From Bacteroidaceae bacterium (GTDB lineage: Bacteria > Bacteroidota > Bacteroidia > Bacteroidales > Bacteroidaceae): a stretch of DNA of 52,610 nucleotides. Under the pieces are notes generated by a model that saw only the letters and a program-made list of their open reading frames with translations, did not search any database and was not told where the DNA came from. How positions within the stretch are numbered: position 1 is the first letter of the stretch; the number at the start of each line of letters is the position of its first letter. This document shows, one piece after another, positions 1-8,355 of this stretch. The position numbers and the translations under genes were made by a program. The DNA lies in the NCBI GenBank assembly GCA_017469685.1, contig JAFUFW010000019.1:1-52610 (forward strand). Direction: 5' to 3'.

Positions 1-1042
1 CAATTTCTTCCCAATCATCGGGAGTTACCCAGAATTCAACACCATCACCGTTCGTGATCAGACGGCCAAGTGTAGCGTTGGGGTTGAGTTTGCCATTCTG
101 GCCGATGAGCACCTGGCTCTCAGGATAGCTGAAAACATTGTAGCCCAGACCGCCGTTACCAGAGTCGCCGAACAGGTTTGCGTTGGCGCGCTGCCAAGCT
201 TCGGTAGCATTGGAGCCATTGTCAATGTAATAGTTCTTAAGTGCCTCATACTGCATCTCATAGTACTGACCCGGAGACTTGATGGTATTGTAGTGCTGCA
301 GGGCACGGGAGTTCCAACCCACCTTAGCATCGAAAGTCACCTTGGCGTCGCCAGCCTTGGCGCGCTTAGTCACAATCTGGATCACACCATTCGAACCACG
401 AGCACCGTAGAGGGCATTGGCAGCAGCATCCTTTGTGACTGTCATGCTCTCAATGTCACTGGGGTTGAGGTTTGCGATGTCGCCGTTGTAGGGAGCGCCG
501 TCAACGATGATAAGAGGATCATTGCTGGCGTTCAGCGAGCTGAAACCACGAACGCGGATGGTAGCCGTAGCGCCAGGAGCGCCATTAGAGCTAACCGTCT
601 GCAGACCAGGAACGACACCTGCAAGAGCGTCTGTGACGCTCGTCACCTGACTCTTAGCAAGATCCTCGGACGTGATAACCTTGGCAGAACCAGTGAAGGA
701 AGCCTTGGTAGCAGTTCCGAAACCTTGAACGAGCACCTCGTTCATGAGGCTCTCATCGCTGTCAAGTGAAATGCGCATGCCACTGCGAGCCTTAACCACA
801 CGAGTGATCATACCGATGTGAGAGAACTGCAGACGAGCGTCTGCATTGGGAACTGTGATAACGAAATCACCGTCGATGTTGGTCACTGTGCCTGCCTTGT
901 CGCCGACAATCTTGACGGAAACACCAGGCAATGGTTCACCGTCATCAGCACTGATAACAGTTCCCTTCACTTGCACCTGAGCCAGAGCCGCACCTACACA
1001 GAGCAGCAAGCTGGCCAGAAACATAGAAAGTCTTTTTTCCAT
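1..1042 (-). CDS. SusC/RagA-family TonB-dependent outer-membrane receptor, C-terminus cut by window edge
   Basis: About 347 N-terminal codons are present. They show a signal peptide (residues 1-22, cleavage after ALA), a carboxypeptidase-regulatory-like domain (about 23-105, with GTVISADDGEPLPGVSVKI) and a SusC plug with IRVRGFSSLNASNDPLIIVD and LYGARGSNGVI. The family forms the barrel of outer-membrane uptake complexes with a SusD lipoprotein, energised by TonB; its susD partner would lie outside the window. The gene diverges from the susC at 1531. Leader and first 68 coding bases are identical to that gene, after which the DNA drops to clear paralogue level. The start is fixed by the shared ATG. 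The substrate cannot be read from this fragment. Confidence 0.95.
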   Translation of the reverse strand, partial: MEKRLSMFLASLLLCVGAALAQVQVKGTVISADDGEPLPGVSVKIVGDKAGTVTNIDGDFVITVPNADARLQFSHIGMITRVVKARSGMRISLDSDESLMNEVLVQGFGTATKASFTGSAKVITSEDLAKSQVTSVTDALAGVVPGLQTVSSNGAPGATATIRVRGFSSLNASNDPLIIVDGAPYNGDIANLNPSDIESMTVTKDAAANALYGARGSNGVIQIVTKRAKAGDAKVTFDAKVGWNSRALQHYNTIKSPGQYYEMQYEALKNYYIDNGSNATEAWQRANANLFGDSGNGGLGYNVFSYPESQVLIGQNGKLNPNATLGRLITNGDGVEFWVTPDDWEEI

Positions 1043-1079
1043 AAATACTCTCTTTAATTAAACATAATACTTGTTAGTG
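975..1079 (-). repeat. Left arm of perfect 105-bp inverted repeat (susC leader plus signal peptide)
   Basis: The reverse complement of 975-1079 equals 1494-1598 base for base. Each arm holds 37 bases of 5' leader and the first 68 coding bases of a susC gene. Identity ends sharply at both edges, which points to recombination or gene conversion between the copies. Confidence 0.97.
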
Positions 1080-1147
1080 AAAAAACATTTTGCTTTACAA
1101 TCTTTTTGTACGGGCTAATATCCTGTGGACATAAAACTAAAACGCCA

Positions 1148-1155
1148 CAAAATTA
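1148..1155 (-). promoter_or_regulatory. Candidate -7 element for the left susC
   Basis: On the minus strand this reads TAATTTTG, matching the Bacteroidota -7 consensus TAnnTTTG. No good TTTG -33 element lies at the usual 19-21 bp spacing, so the call is tentative. Transcription would begin about 100 bases before the ATG and cross the inverted-repeat arm. Confidence 0.35.
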
Positions 1156-1373
1156 ATATAAAAATTGCAAACGACAGTGAAATTTATAAAAAAATGTTGC
1201 TTTTTCTTCCATTTTGTGCAAAAAGCCGTTATAAAATCAGCTTTTTGGTATGAAGATGTAATGCGACTCCGGCACTCTACCGCTTGCGCCATTTTTGCTC
1301 TTTTTAAGGTTTAAGCCTCTCGTTTTTTGCATTTTTTTGCCTTGACGTGGAATTCTTTCCAGGGCTCGGAAAT

Positions 1374-1417
1374 ATAATGCGGCCAATCTAAACGCCCAAT
1401 TAGGTTTGCCGCATTAT
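1374..1417. repeat. Imperfect palindrome in the susC spacer (17-bp arms, 10-base loop)
   Basis: The outer ten bases, ATAATGCGGC and GCCGCATTAT, pair perfectly and the next seven pair at five positions. The right arm contains TAGGTTTG (1401-1408), a match to the -7 consensus on the plus strand. It could be a protein-binding operator, a recombinase site or a transcript hairpin. Confidence 0.55.
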
Positions 1418-1493
1418 TATATATTCCCTTTACGATGCTATAATATATAATAATGTACGCGCGCTCGCGCGAGGGCCTATTTTGTGAAAATTA

Positions 1494-1598
1494 CACTAAC
1501 AAGTATTATGTTTAATTAAAGAGAGTATTTATGGAAAAAAGACTTTCTATGTTTCTGGCCAGCTTGCTGCTCTGTGTAGGTGCGGCTCTGGCTCAGGT
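1494..1598 (+). repeat. Right arm of perfect 105-bp inverted repeat
   Basis: Partner of 975-1079. It runs from CACTAACAAG in the leader to GCTCAGGT, just past the signal-peptide codons of the right susC. The next coding bases already differ between the two genes at synonymous positions. Confidence 0.97.
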
Positions 1599-4500
1599 AC
1601 AAGTAAAGGGTACCATCATTTCAGCTGATGATGGCGAACCGCTACCCGGAGCCTCAGTTAAGATTGCAGGTGCTAAAACGGGCACAGTTACCGACATAAA
1701 TGGTGACTTCACCATCGCTGTACCCGACAACAACACGCGTCTGGAAATTTCCCACATCGGGATGCTCCCACGTATCGTAAGGGCTCGCAATGGAATGCGC
1801 ATAGCTCTGGACACCGACAACAAGATCCTTGACGAGCTTATTGTGACGGCTTACGGTACACAGACCAAGGCTCAGTTTACGGGTTCGGCTTCAATCATGA
1901 ACGCAGAGGAGCTCGAGAAGTACCAGGTCACGAATGCGCTCGACGCTCTTAAAGGCCGTGCTTCAGGTGTGCAGATTAACAACGCTTCCGGACAGCCCGG
2001 TATGTCGAGCACTATCCGCATCCGTGGTATCAACTCGCTCAACGCAGCCAATGATCCCCTCATCGTTGTCGACGGCTCACCCTACGACGGCGACATCAAC
2101 CTCATCAACCCCAACGACATTGAGTCGATGACGGTGCTTAAGGATGCTGCTTCAACAGCACTCTACGGTGCGCGTGGCGGTAATGGTGTCATCATGATCA
2201 CGACGAAGAATGCCCAGAAGGGTAAGGATGCTACCATCACGGTCGATGCCAAATGGGGTGTCAACCAGAAGGGTACTCCTCAGTACGACAAGATAAGCGA
2301 CCCCGCAGGCTACTATGAGACATGGTATCGCGGCCTCAATAATTATGCTACAAACAAGCTTGGTATGGCCCCCAATGCCGCATGGCAGTGGTCTAACCAG
2401 AATATGTTCAGCGCAAACAACGTAGGCGACGAGAGCCTTGGATACAACGTCTATACCGTTCCCAACGGGCAGTTCCTCATCGGACAGAACGGCAAGCTCA
2501 ACCCCAATGCCACCCTCGGACGCCTTATCAGCTACGGCGGCAACGATTATTGGCTCACCCCCGACGACTGGGAGGACGAGACCTACAACAATGCTCTCCG
2601 CCAGGACTACACCGTGAGCGCTTCAGGTGCTAACGAACGTGGCTCCTTCTACCTCTCAGCCAACTACCTCAACATGGACGGTATCACAGCCGCTTCTGAC
2701 TACGAGCGCTTCAGCACACGCATGAAAGCCGACTATCAGCTGAAGAAGTGGTTGAAGGTTGGCGCCAACATGTCATACAACCACTACGAGCAAAACTACC
2801 TCCGTACCGACGAGGAAGGATCAACAGGTTCGTCAGGCAATGCCTTCGCCTTCATGAACATCGCTCCTATCTATCCGATGTTCATTCGTGACGCCCAAGG
2901 CAACATCATGTACGACCAGACAGCTCACATTGAGAACTACGACTATGGCGATGGCAACATCATCGGTCTGCGCCGCGCTTTCCTCTCACAGGCTAACCCC
3001 GTTTCAGCTAACCGCTTGGACACTCGCCAGACCGAGGGCAACAACTTCTCCGGTACTGGTACCATCGAGGTGCGTCTGCCTTATGGCTTCACACTCTCGT
3101 CCATCAACTACGTCTACCTCGACGAATACCGCTACACGGGCGTGACTAACCCCTTCTTCGGTCAGTATGCCAGCTCAAAGGGTATCGTGAGCAAGGATCA
3201 CGGACGTACTTGGGCACGCAACTTCCAGCAGCGCATCGACTGGCGTCATGAATATGGCAAGAACGATATCGAAGTGATGTTGGGTCACGAGTACTATCGT
3301 CGCGACACATACGACCTCGACTACTACAAGACCAACATGTTCAGCGTCAACAACAAGGAACTCGCAGGCGCCATCATTGCCGGAACAGGTAGCTCCTCAA
3401 AGGCTGGCTACAACACCGAATCATGGCTGGGACGTGCTCTCTACAACTACGACCAGCGCTACTTCGGCGAACTCTCTGTAGTTCGTGAGGCTTCTTCTCC
3501 CCGCTTCGACAGCAAGCACTGGTGGGGCACTTTCTGGAGCGCCTCAGCAGGCTGGCTCATCAACAAGGAGAAGTTCCTTGCCGATCAGAAATGGATCGAC
3601 GAGTTGAAACTTAAGGCTTCCTACGGTGAGAACGGTAACGACCGCATCGGCACATACCTCTTCACCAACACTTACACTGTTACGAACTCAAACGACCAGG
3701 TATCGCTCGTACCCTCAACAACGCAGGGTAACCCCAAAATCTCCTGGGAAAAGAATGCCAAGTTCAATATCGGTGTCGACTTCAGCTTCTGGAACCGCCG
3801 ACTCGAAGGTGGCATTGAGTTCTACAACAACAAGACCAACGACATGCTCTTCCGCTTCCCGCTCCCCGTATCATTCGGTTACACAGGTTTCTACACCAAC
3901 GTAGGCGACATGGTTAACAGAGGTGTTGAAGTAGAAGTTAGCGGCGACATCATCCGCAACAAACTGCTCACTTGGAGCGCTTACGCCAACCTCACCACCA
4001 ACCACAATGAGGTTACACGCCTCCCCGAGGAGCGTCGCACTCAGCACTACTGGAGCTCTGACGGCACACGCTACGACGGTTTCTCAAGCGGAAGCTACTT
4101 CTATGCCGAAGGCCTCTCGAGCTATGCTTACATGACTCACAAGTATGCCGGCGTCAACGAGGAAGGCCAGAGCCTCTGGTACAAGACAAAGTACAAGAAG
4201 GATGAGAACGACGAGTACATCTATGCCGACGAAGAAAAGACTATTCAGGTGTTCGACGAACTCGAGACTACTACCGACTACAGCGAAGCCGACGACTACA
4301 TCATCGGCGACATCATGCCTAAGGTCTACGGCGGTTTCGGCACATCGCTCGACATCAAGGGCTTCGACATCTCGGCCGACTTCACCTATCAGCTCGGCGG
4401 CAAGGTCTATGACAGCACTTATGCAAGCCTGATGAGCCTCAACACCACGGGTGCAGCTCTCCACAAGGATATTCTCAATGCATGGACAACCGAGAACACT

Positions 4501-4800
4501 GGCAGCGACATTCCTCGTCTGCAATACGGCGACACCTACATGGCAGGAGGTTCTGACCGCTTCCTCACAAGCGCACGCTTCCTCAGCCTGCAGAACGTAA
4601 CCGTAGGCTACACATTCCCCCGCAAGTTTACCGAGAAACTGCAGATTCAGAAACTCCGCCTCTACTTCGTTGGCGACAACCTCTATGTCTGGTCTGCTCG
4701 TAAGGGCCTCGACCCAAGAATGGTACTCGCAGGTGCTGTCAACAACACTTACTACTCAGCCATCCGCACCTTCTCTGGCGGTATTTCTGTCACATTTTAA
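1531..4800 (+). CDS. SusC/RagA-family TonB-dependent outer-membrane receptor
   Basis: A 1089-residue protein, full length for the family. The signal peptide is at 1-22, a CarboxypepD_reg-like domain at about 23-105 (GEPLPGASVKI), the plug at about 105-230 (IRIRGINSLNAANDPLIVVD, LYGARGGNGVIMITT) and a long barrel ends in the typical aromatic GISVTF. It should form a gated outer-membrane importer with the SusD encoded directly downstream. The start is supported by the identical ATG context in the divergent paralogue. No carbohydrate-active enzyme is encoded in this locus, so the imported nutrient may be peptide, glycan or something else. Confidence 0.97.
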   Translation: MEKRLSMFLASLLLCVGAALAQVQVKGTIISADDGEPLPGASVKIAGAKTGTVTDINGDFTIAVPDNNTRLEISHIGMLPRIVRARNGMRIALDTDNKILDELIVTAYGTQTKAQFTGSASIMNAEELEKYQVTNALDALKGRASGVQINNASGQPGMSSTIRIRGINSLNAANDPLIVVDGSPYDGDINLINPNDIESMTVLKDAASTALYGARGGNGVIMITTKNAQKGKDATITVDAKWGVNQKGTPQYDKISDPAGYYETWYRGLNNYATNKLGMAPNAAWQWSNQNMFSANNVGDESLGYNVYTVPNGQFLIGQNGKLNPNATLGRLISYGGNDYWLTPDDWEDETYNNALRQDYTVSASGANERGSFYLSANYLNMDGITAASDYERFSTRMKADYQLKKWLKVGANMSYNHYEQNYLRTDEEGSTGSSGNAFAFMNIAPIYPMFIRDAQGNIMYDQTAHIENYDYGDGNIIGLRRAFLSQANPVSANRLDTRQTEGNNFSGTGTIEVRLPYGFTLSSINYVYLDEYRYTGVTNPFFGQYASSKGIVSKDHGRTWARNFQQRIDWRHEYGKNDIEVMLGHEYYRRDTYDLDYYKTNMFSVNNKELAGAIIAGTGSSSKAGYNTESWLGRALYNYDQRYFGELSVVREASSPRFDSKHWWGTFWSASAGWLINKEKFLADQKWIDELKLKASYGENGNDRIGTYLFTNTYTVTNSNDQVSLVPSTTQGNPKISWEKNAKFNIGVDFSFWNRRLEGGIEFYNNKTNDMLFRFPLPVSFGYTGFYTNVGDMVNRGVEVEVSGDIIRNKLLTWSAYANLTTNHNEVTRLPEERRTQHYWSSDGTRYDGFSSGSYFYAEGLSSYAYMTHKYAGVNEEGQSLWYKTKYKKDENDEYIYADEEKTIQVFDELETTTDYSEADDYIIGDIMPKVYGGFGTSLDIKGFDISADFTYQLGGKVYDSTYASLMSLNTTGAALHKDILNAWTTENTGSDIPRLQYGDTYMAGGSDRFLTSARFLSLQNVTVGYTFPRKFTEKLQIQKLRLYFVGDNLYVWSARKGLDPRMVLAGAVNNTYYSAIRTFSGGISVTF

Positions 4801-4830
4801 TAATTGAACACATCCATAAAGACAAAGAAT

Positions 4831-6465
4831 ATGAAAAGCATTTATAACAAAATATTCGGTTTCGGTCTGGCTGTCATCTTCGTACCAGCTTTAACTGGGT
4901 GTATTGAAGAGATAGAGCCGACCACCATCGTGACGGCTGAACAGGCTGCAGAGTCGCCCACAGCATCTGAGGCACTGCAGATGGCCATGCCCGCTTATCT
5001 GAACCGTTACACCGATACTGGCTGGCACTACAGCTACGGCTATGCAGCACAGATGATGATTCGAAACATGCTTGGAGGCGACGAGGGCTTCAATGTGTCG
5101 ACCTACTCCGGTCACTTCGCACGTTGGGGAATCAACCAATACCAAGGTGCCGACTACGTTTTCGCAGGTTACGTGTGGAGCTACTACTACGGTTTCCTGC
5201 TCGCAGTGAACAATATGGTCGGAGCTGTCGACCCCGAGAATGCAAACGAGGCTCAGCTTGGTGCTCTCGGCACAGGTCTCGCCTACCGTGCGCTCATCTA
5301 TCTTGATCTGGCCCGTCTGTACGAATTCCTCCCCAATGATGTCTTCACCGACGGCCTCAATGCCGATGGTAACAACGTTCTGGGGCTGACAGTGCCCATC
5401 GTTACCGACAAGACAGAGGTCAGCGTGGCTCGCAACAACCCACGTGCTACCCACGAGGAGATGTACGAATTCATCCTTTCGGATCTCGAAAATGCCGAAA
5501 AGTATATCGTAAATCAGAAAACTACGAGTGGCCAGGTGCTGCCCGACCTCTCCTGTGTCTACGGCCTGAAGGCGCGTCTTTACATGTGGAATGAGGATTA
5601 TGCCAACGCCCAGAAGTACGCCCGCCTTGCTATTGATAACGCTAAGGTTCCCGTAATCTCTCAGGAACGTGCCCTCAGCAAAGTCAATGGTATGAACACA
5701 GCCAGCGACTTCATGTGGGCCGGACAGATGACTTCTGAGGATAATGTCGTTCAAACAGGTATTATCAACTGGATAAGCTGGGCTTCCAACCAGACAACTT
5801 TCGGTTACACTGGACCTGCCACAGAGATGTACCTCATCTGCGATGCCAATTTCTACAACCGCATCAGCAATACCGACTGGCGTAAGCTCTGGTTCCAGGC
5901 TCCCGAAGGCTCACCCCTGCGCAGCCAGATCCAGTACATGACCGCCGACGATGCCGAACTTCTTGTTCCTTATGCATCACTGAAGTTCCGTCCCGCTCAG
6001 GGCAACATCTCTGACTATTCAGTAGGAGCAGCAGCATCTTATCCCGTAATGCGTGTAGAGGAAATGTACTTCATCGAGGCTGAAGCTGCTGCACAGCAGA
6101 ATCCCTCTGCAGGTCTCGAACTGCTGAAGAACTTCATGACAGCTTACCGCGATCCCAACTACGCTACACGCGCAACAGATAAGGATGCCGTCATTGACGA
6201 AATCGTCTTCCAGAAGGAGGTTGAGTTGTGGGGCGAGGGCCAGCGCGTCTTCGACGTGAAGCGTCTGAACATCCCTGTCACACGCGGCTACAAGGACACT
6301 CCTTTCTATTCACAATTCCGTCTGAACACAACTACTCGTCCGGCTTGGACCAATTTGGTTATCTCGCGTAACGAGGTGATGAACAACAGCGCTCTGAAGG
6401 GCTTCAACAACCCCGATCCCTCAGACAAGTACACAATCTGGACTGAGGAAACAGCAGAAGACTAA
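4831..6465 (+). CDS. SusD/RagB-family nutrient-binding outer-membrane lipoprotein
   Basis: A 544-residue protein whose signal peptide ends in the lipobox LTGC (Cys24), which sets the ATG at 4831 rather than the in-frame TTG at 4804. The SusD fold is indicated by LGTGLAYRALIYLDLARLYE in the TPR-like first half and by FQKEVELWGEGQRVFDVKRL near the end, a signature of the family C-terminus. It caps the SusC barrel at the cell surface and captures the substrate. It follows susC by 30 bases and is almost surely co-transcribed with it. Confidence 0.96.
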   Translation: MKSIYNKIFGFGLAVIFVPALTGCIEEIEPTTIVTAEQAAESPTASEALQMAMPAYLNRYTDTGWHYSYGYAAQMMIRNMLGGDEGFNVSTYSGHFARWGINQYQGADYVFAGYVWSYYYGFLLAVNNMVGAVDPENANEAQLGALGTGLAYRALIYLDLARLYEFLPNDVFTDGLNADGNNVLGLTVPIVTDKTEVSVARNNPRATHEEMYEFILSDLENAEKYIVNQKTTSGQVLPDLSCVYGLKARLYMWNEDYANAQKYARLAIDNAKVPVISQERALSKVNGMNTASDFMWAGQMTSEDNVVQTGIINWISWASNQTTFGYTGPATEMYLICDANFYNRISNTDWRKLWFQAPEGSPLRSQIQYMTADDAELLVPYASLKFRPAQGNISDYSVGAAASYPVMRVEEMYFIEAEAAAQQNPSAGLELLKNFMTAYRDPNYATRATDKDAVIDEIVFQKEVELWGEGQRVFDVKRLNIPVTRGYKDTPFYSQFRLNTTTRPAWTNLVISRNEVMNNSALKGFNNPDPSDKYTIWTEETAED

Positions 6466-6505
6466 TGTGTTAAACAATTAAGCAACAACAATAACTTTTG
6501 AATCA

Positions 6506-8254
6506 ATGAAAAAGATTTTTAAATATAGCTTGATGCTTCTGGTTGCGGGCTTCGCTCTCTCTTCGTGTGGCGACACATACGAATACACTCCCGCAGAGGC
6601 ACCCGCAGGCGCTCAAGTCTATTTCAGCAATGAAATGGCAGAGACGATAGAGCTCAGCAAGAGCCAGTCGTCGTTCAATGTGACTGTGCTTCGTGCCAAC
6701 ACTGAAGGTGAACTCACCGTTCCCGTCACGGCAACCCTGCCCGAAGGAAGCATTTTCAACATTCCTGCCTCTGTAACATTCCCTGACGGAGCCAACGCTG
6801 CAGATGTTGTCATCACTTACAACCCCGAAGACCTCAACTACGGCGACTACACCGACATCACCCTTCAGGTAGGCGACGAGACATTCACAACACCTTATGG
6901 CGTCTCTTCTTACAGCTTCAAGGCTGGTGCTACGGCTTGGATCTCCTTGGGTACGGGTCAGTATCGCGACGACCTCTTCACTTCATGGTATTCTATTGAG
7001 AACTTGACTTATGAGGTTGAGATTGAGAAGAACGTAGTTGAAGAAGGTCTCTATCGCGTCGTAAATCCATACGGTGCGACCTATCCTTACAACGACCCGG
7101 GCGACTGGGACGCTTCCCAGAACTACTACTTGGTCATCGATGCTACCGACCCCGATTACGTTTGGTTCTCCGAATTCCACACTGGTACAGACTGGGGTAA
7201 AGGCGAAATGTGGTTCCTCAGCTTCGTGCAGTACCAACTCAACAGAGGCGTCTCGCTTGATGCTCTCAAGAGTCAGGCTCCCCAGTACTTCGGTACTTTC
7301 AAGGATGGCCTTATCACGATGCCCGAACCCAACTCGATTCTTGCAGGCCGTGGCGATGACGGTTATTGGTATTCCAATGGCAATGGTATGTTTGCCATTG
7401 CCCTGCCAGGCGCAAAGATTGCGAACTACACCATCGAGTATGAGTACGTGGGCCGCTTCATTGCCACCGATAAGCAATACTACGTCGAAGGTATACCTTC
7501 GTTTGGCGATGACGTTGTCTCTGCCAAGGCAGCTCTCGTAACTGATGAGACCTATGATACCGTACGCGAGCAGATCATCGCTGGCGAAGCTGGCGTTGAC
7601 GTTGCCGATGGCGAAGCCTTCCGCTTGCCGTTCGATGAGACTGGTACTTACTACGTGCTCATCATTGCATTCAACGAGGCTGGCGAAGTTGCCAACGAGC
7701 TGGCATCCAAGGTTAATGCCGTGATTGAAGGTGGTGTGCCTTCCATCAATTGGGAAGCTCTGTATGTAGGTTCCTACTACTACGACCTCCTCAGCGATCC
7801 TGAAAAAGAAGATTATGCCATCGATGAGGACCTTGTTCTCAGCCGCGATGCCGACAATGCCTCACATTTCCAGATTGCTCCCTGGGGCTCTGATGTGACT
7901 CTCGAGTTCGTGATGAATGAAGACGGCAGCCTCACCATCCCCGCCGACCAGCCTACAGGCATCTCCGGCCAGCATGGTGAGTTGTATATCACAGACGTTC
8001 AGACTTTCACTGGCGGTGATTCACGCTATGCAAACTACGTCAGCTTCTTCAAGGACAATGTCTTTACGTTCTACACGATCTATTACAACGATCAGGACAC
8101 CTATGGCGTTTGCGAAGACACCTTCACCCTTACCGGCAATGCCGGTGTGAAGTCTGCCGTGCGCGTCAGCCACAAGAAGATTGCAGACTTCAAGGATGTC
8201 AAGACGGTGACCCGCCTCGAGAAGCGCAACGTCAAGTACTTCGCAGCAAAGTAA
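6506..8254 (+). CDS. Sus-locus surface lipoprotein of unknown fold, SusE/F position
   Basis: A 582-residue protein with a lipobox ending at Cys21 (ALSSC). Residues about 33-125 look like a Calx-beta or immunoglobulin-like sandwich (AQVYFSNEMAETIELS followed by alternating beta strands). The rest is aromatic, beta-rich and not assignable by eye. It sits third in the susC-susD operon, where SusE/F-type surface binding proteins are usual, so an accessory binding role is inferred from position. The 40-base gap to susD holds no terminator, and a strong terminator follows the gene. Confidence 0.85.
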   Translation: MKKIFKYSLMLLVAGFALSSCGDTYEYTPAEAPAGAQVYFSNEMAETIELSKSQSSFNVTVLRANTEGELTVPVTATLPEGSIFNIPASVTFPDGANAADVVITYNPEDLNYGDYTDITLQVGDETFTTPYGVSSYSFKAGATAWISLGTGQYRDDLFTSWYSIENLTYEVEIEKNVVEEGLYRVVNPYGATYPYNDPGDWDASQNYYLVIDATDPDYVWFSEFHTGTDWGKGEMWFLSFVQYQLNRGVSLDALKSQAPQYFGTFKDGLITMPEPNSILAGRGDDGYWYSNGNGMFAIALPGAKIANYTIEYEYVGRFIATDKQYYVEGIPSFGDDVVSAKAALVTDETYDTVREQIIAGEAGVDVADGEAFRLPFDETGTYYVLIIAFNEAGEVANELASKVNAVIEGGVPSINWEALYVGSYYYDLLSDPEKEDYAIDEDLVLSRDADNASHFQIAPWGSDVTLEFVMNEDGSLTIPADQPTGISGQHGELYITDVQTFTGGDSRYANYVSFFKDNVFTFYTIYYNDQDTYGVCEDTFTLTGNAGVKSAVRVSHKKIADFKDVKTVTRLEKRNVKYFAAK

Positions 8255-8289
8255 TTAGCCACTTAGAAACGTACTCTCTATACTTTAGA

Positions 8290-8320
8290 ATTGTGCCGGG
8301 CTCAACCAACCCGGCACAAT
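8290..8320 (+). terminator. Intrinsic terminator of the susC-susD-lipoprotein operon
   Basis: A perfect 11-bp stem (ATTGTGCCGGG with CCCGGCACAAT) and a nine-base loop, followed by TTCCTT. It ends the sus operon before the peptidase gene. Confidence 0.85.
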
Positions 8321-8355
8321 TTCCTTAAACATACCAATCATCAAAACATGTTTCC

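Larger units (their letters stand above)
1080..1493. other. 414-bp spacer between inverted susC arms; candidate invertible promoter segment
   Basis: The AT-rich non-coding spacer lies between two divergent susC genes. It holds a minus-strand -7 candidate (1148-1155), a plus-strand -7 candidate (1401-1408) inside an imperfect palindrome (1374-1417) and a CG-only dyad (1458-1471). Recombination between the 105-bp arms would flip only this spacer and leave both coding sequences intact. No recombinase gene is visible in the window. Whether inversion happens is inference from geometry and from known Bacteroidales susC switches. Confidence 0.6.

Noticed and set aside
1-1600. The inverted susC ends as an assembly chimera
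   Set aside because: It cannot be excluded without reads, but divergence between the two genes right outside the 105 bp and distinct spacer sequence argue for a real structure.
4891-5754. 287-codon minus-strand open frame opposite susD
   Set aside because: Shadow frame rich in Val/His/Gly with no signal or motif; susD is certain.
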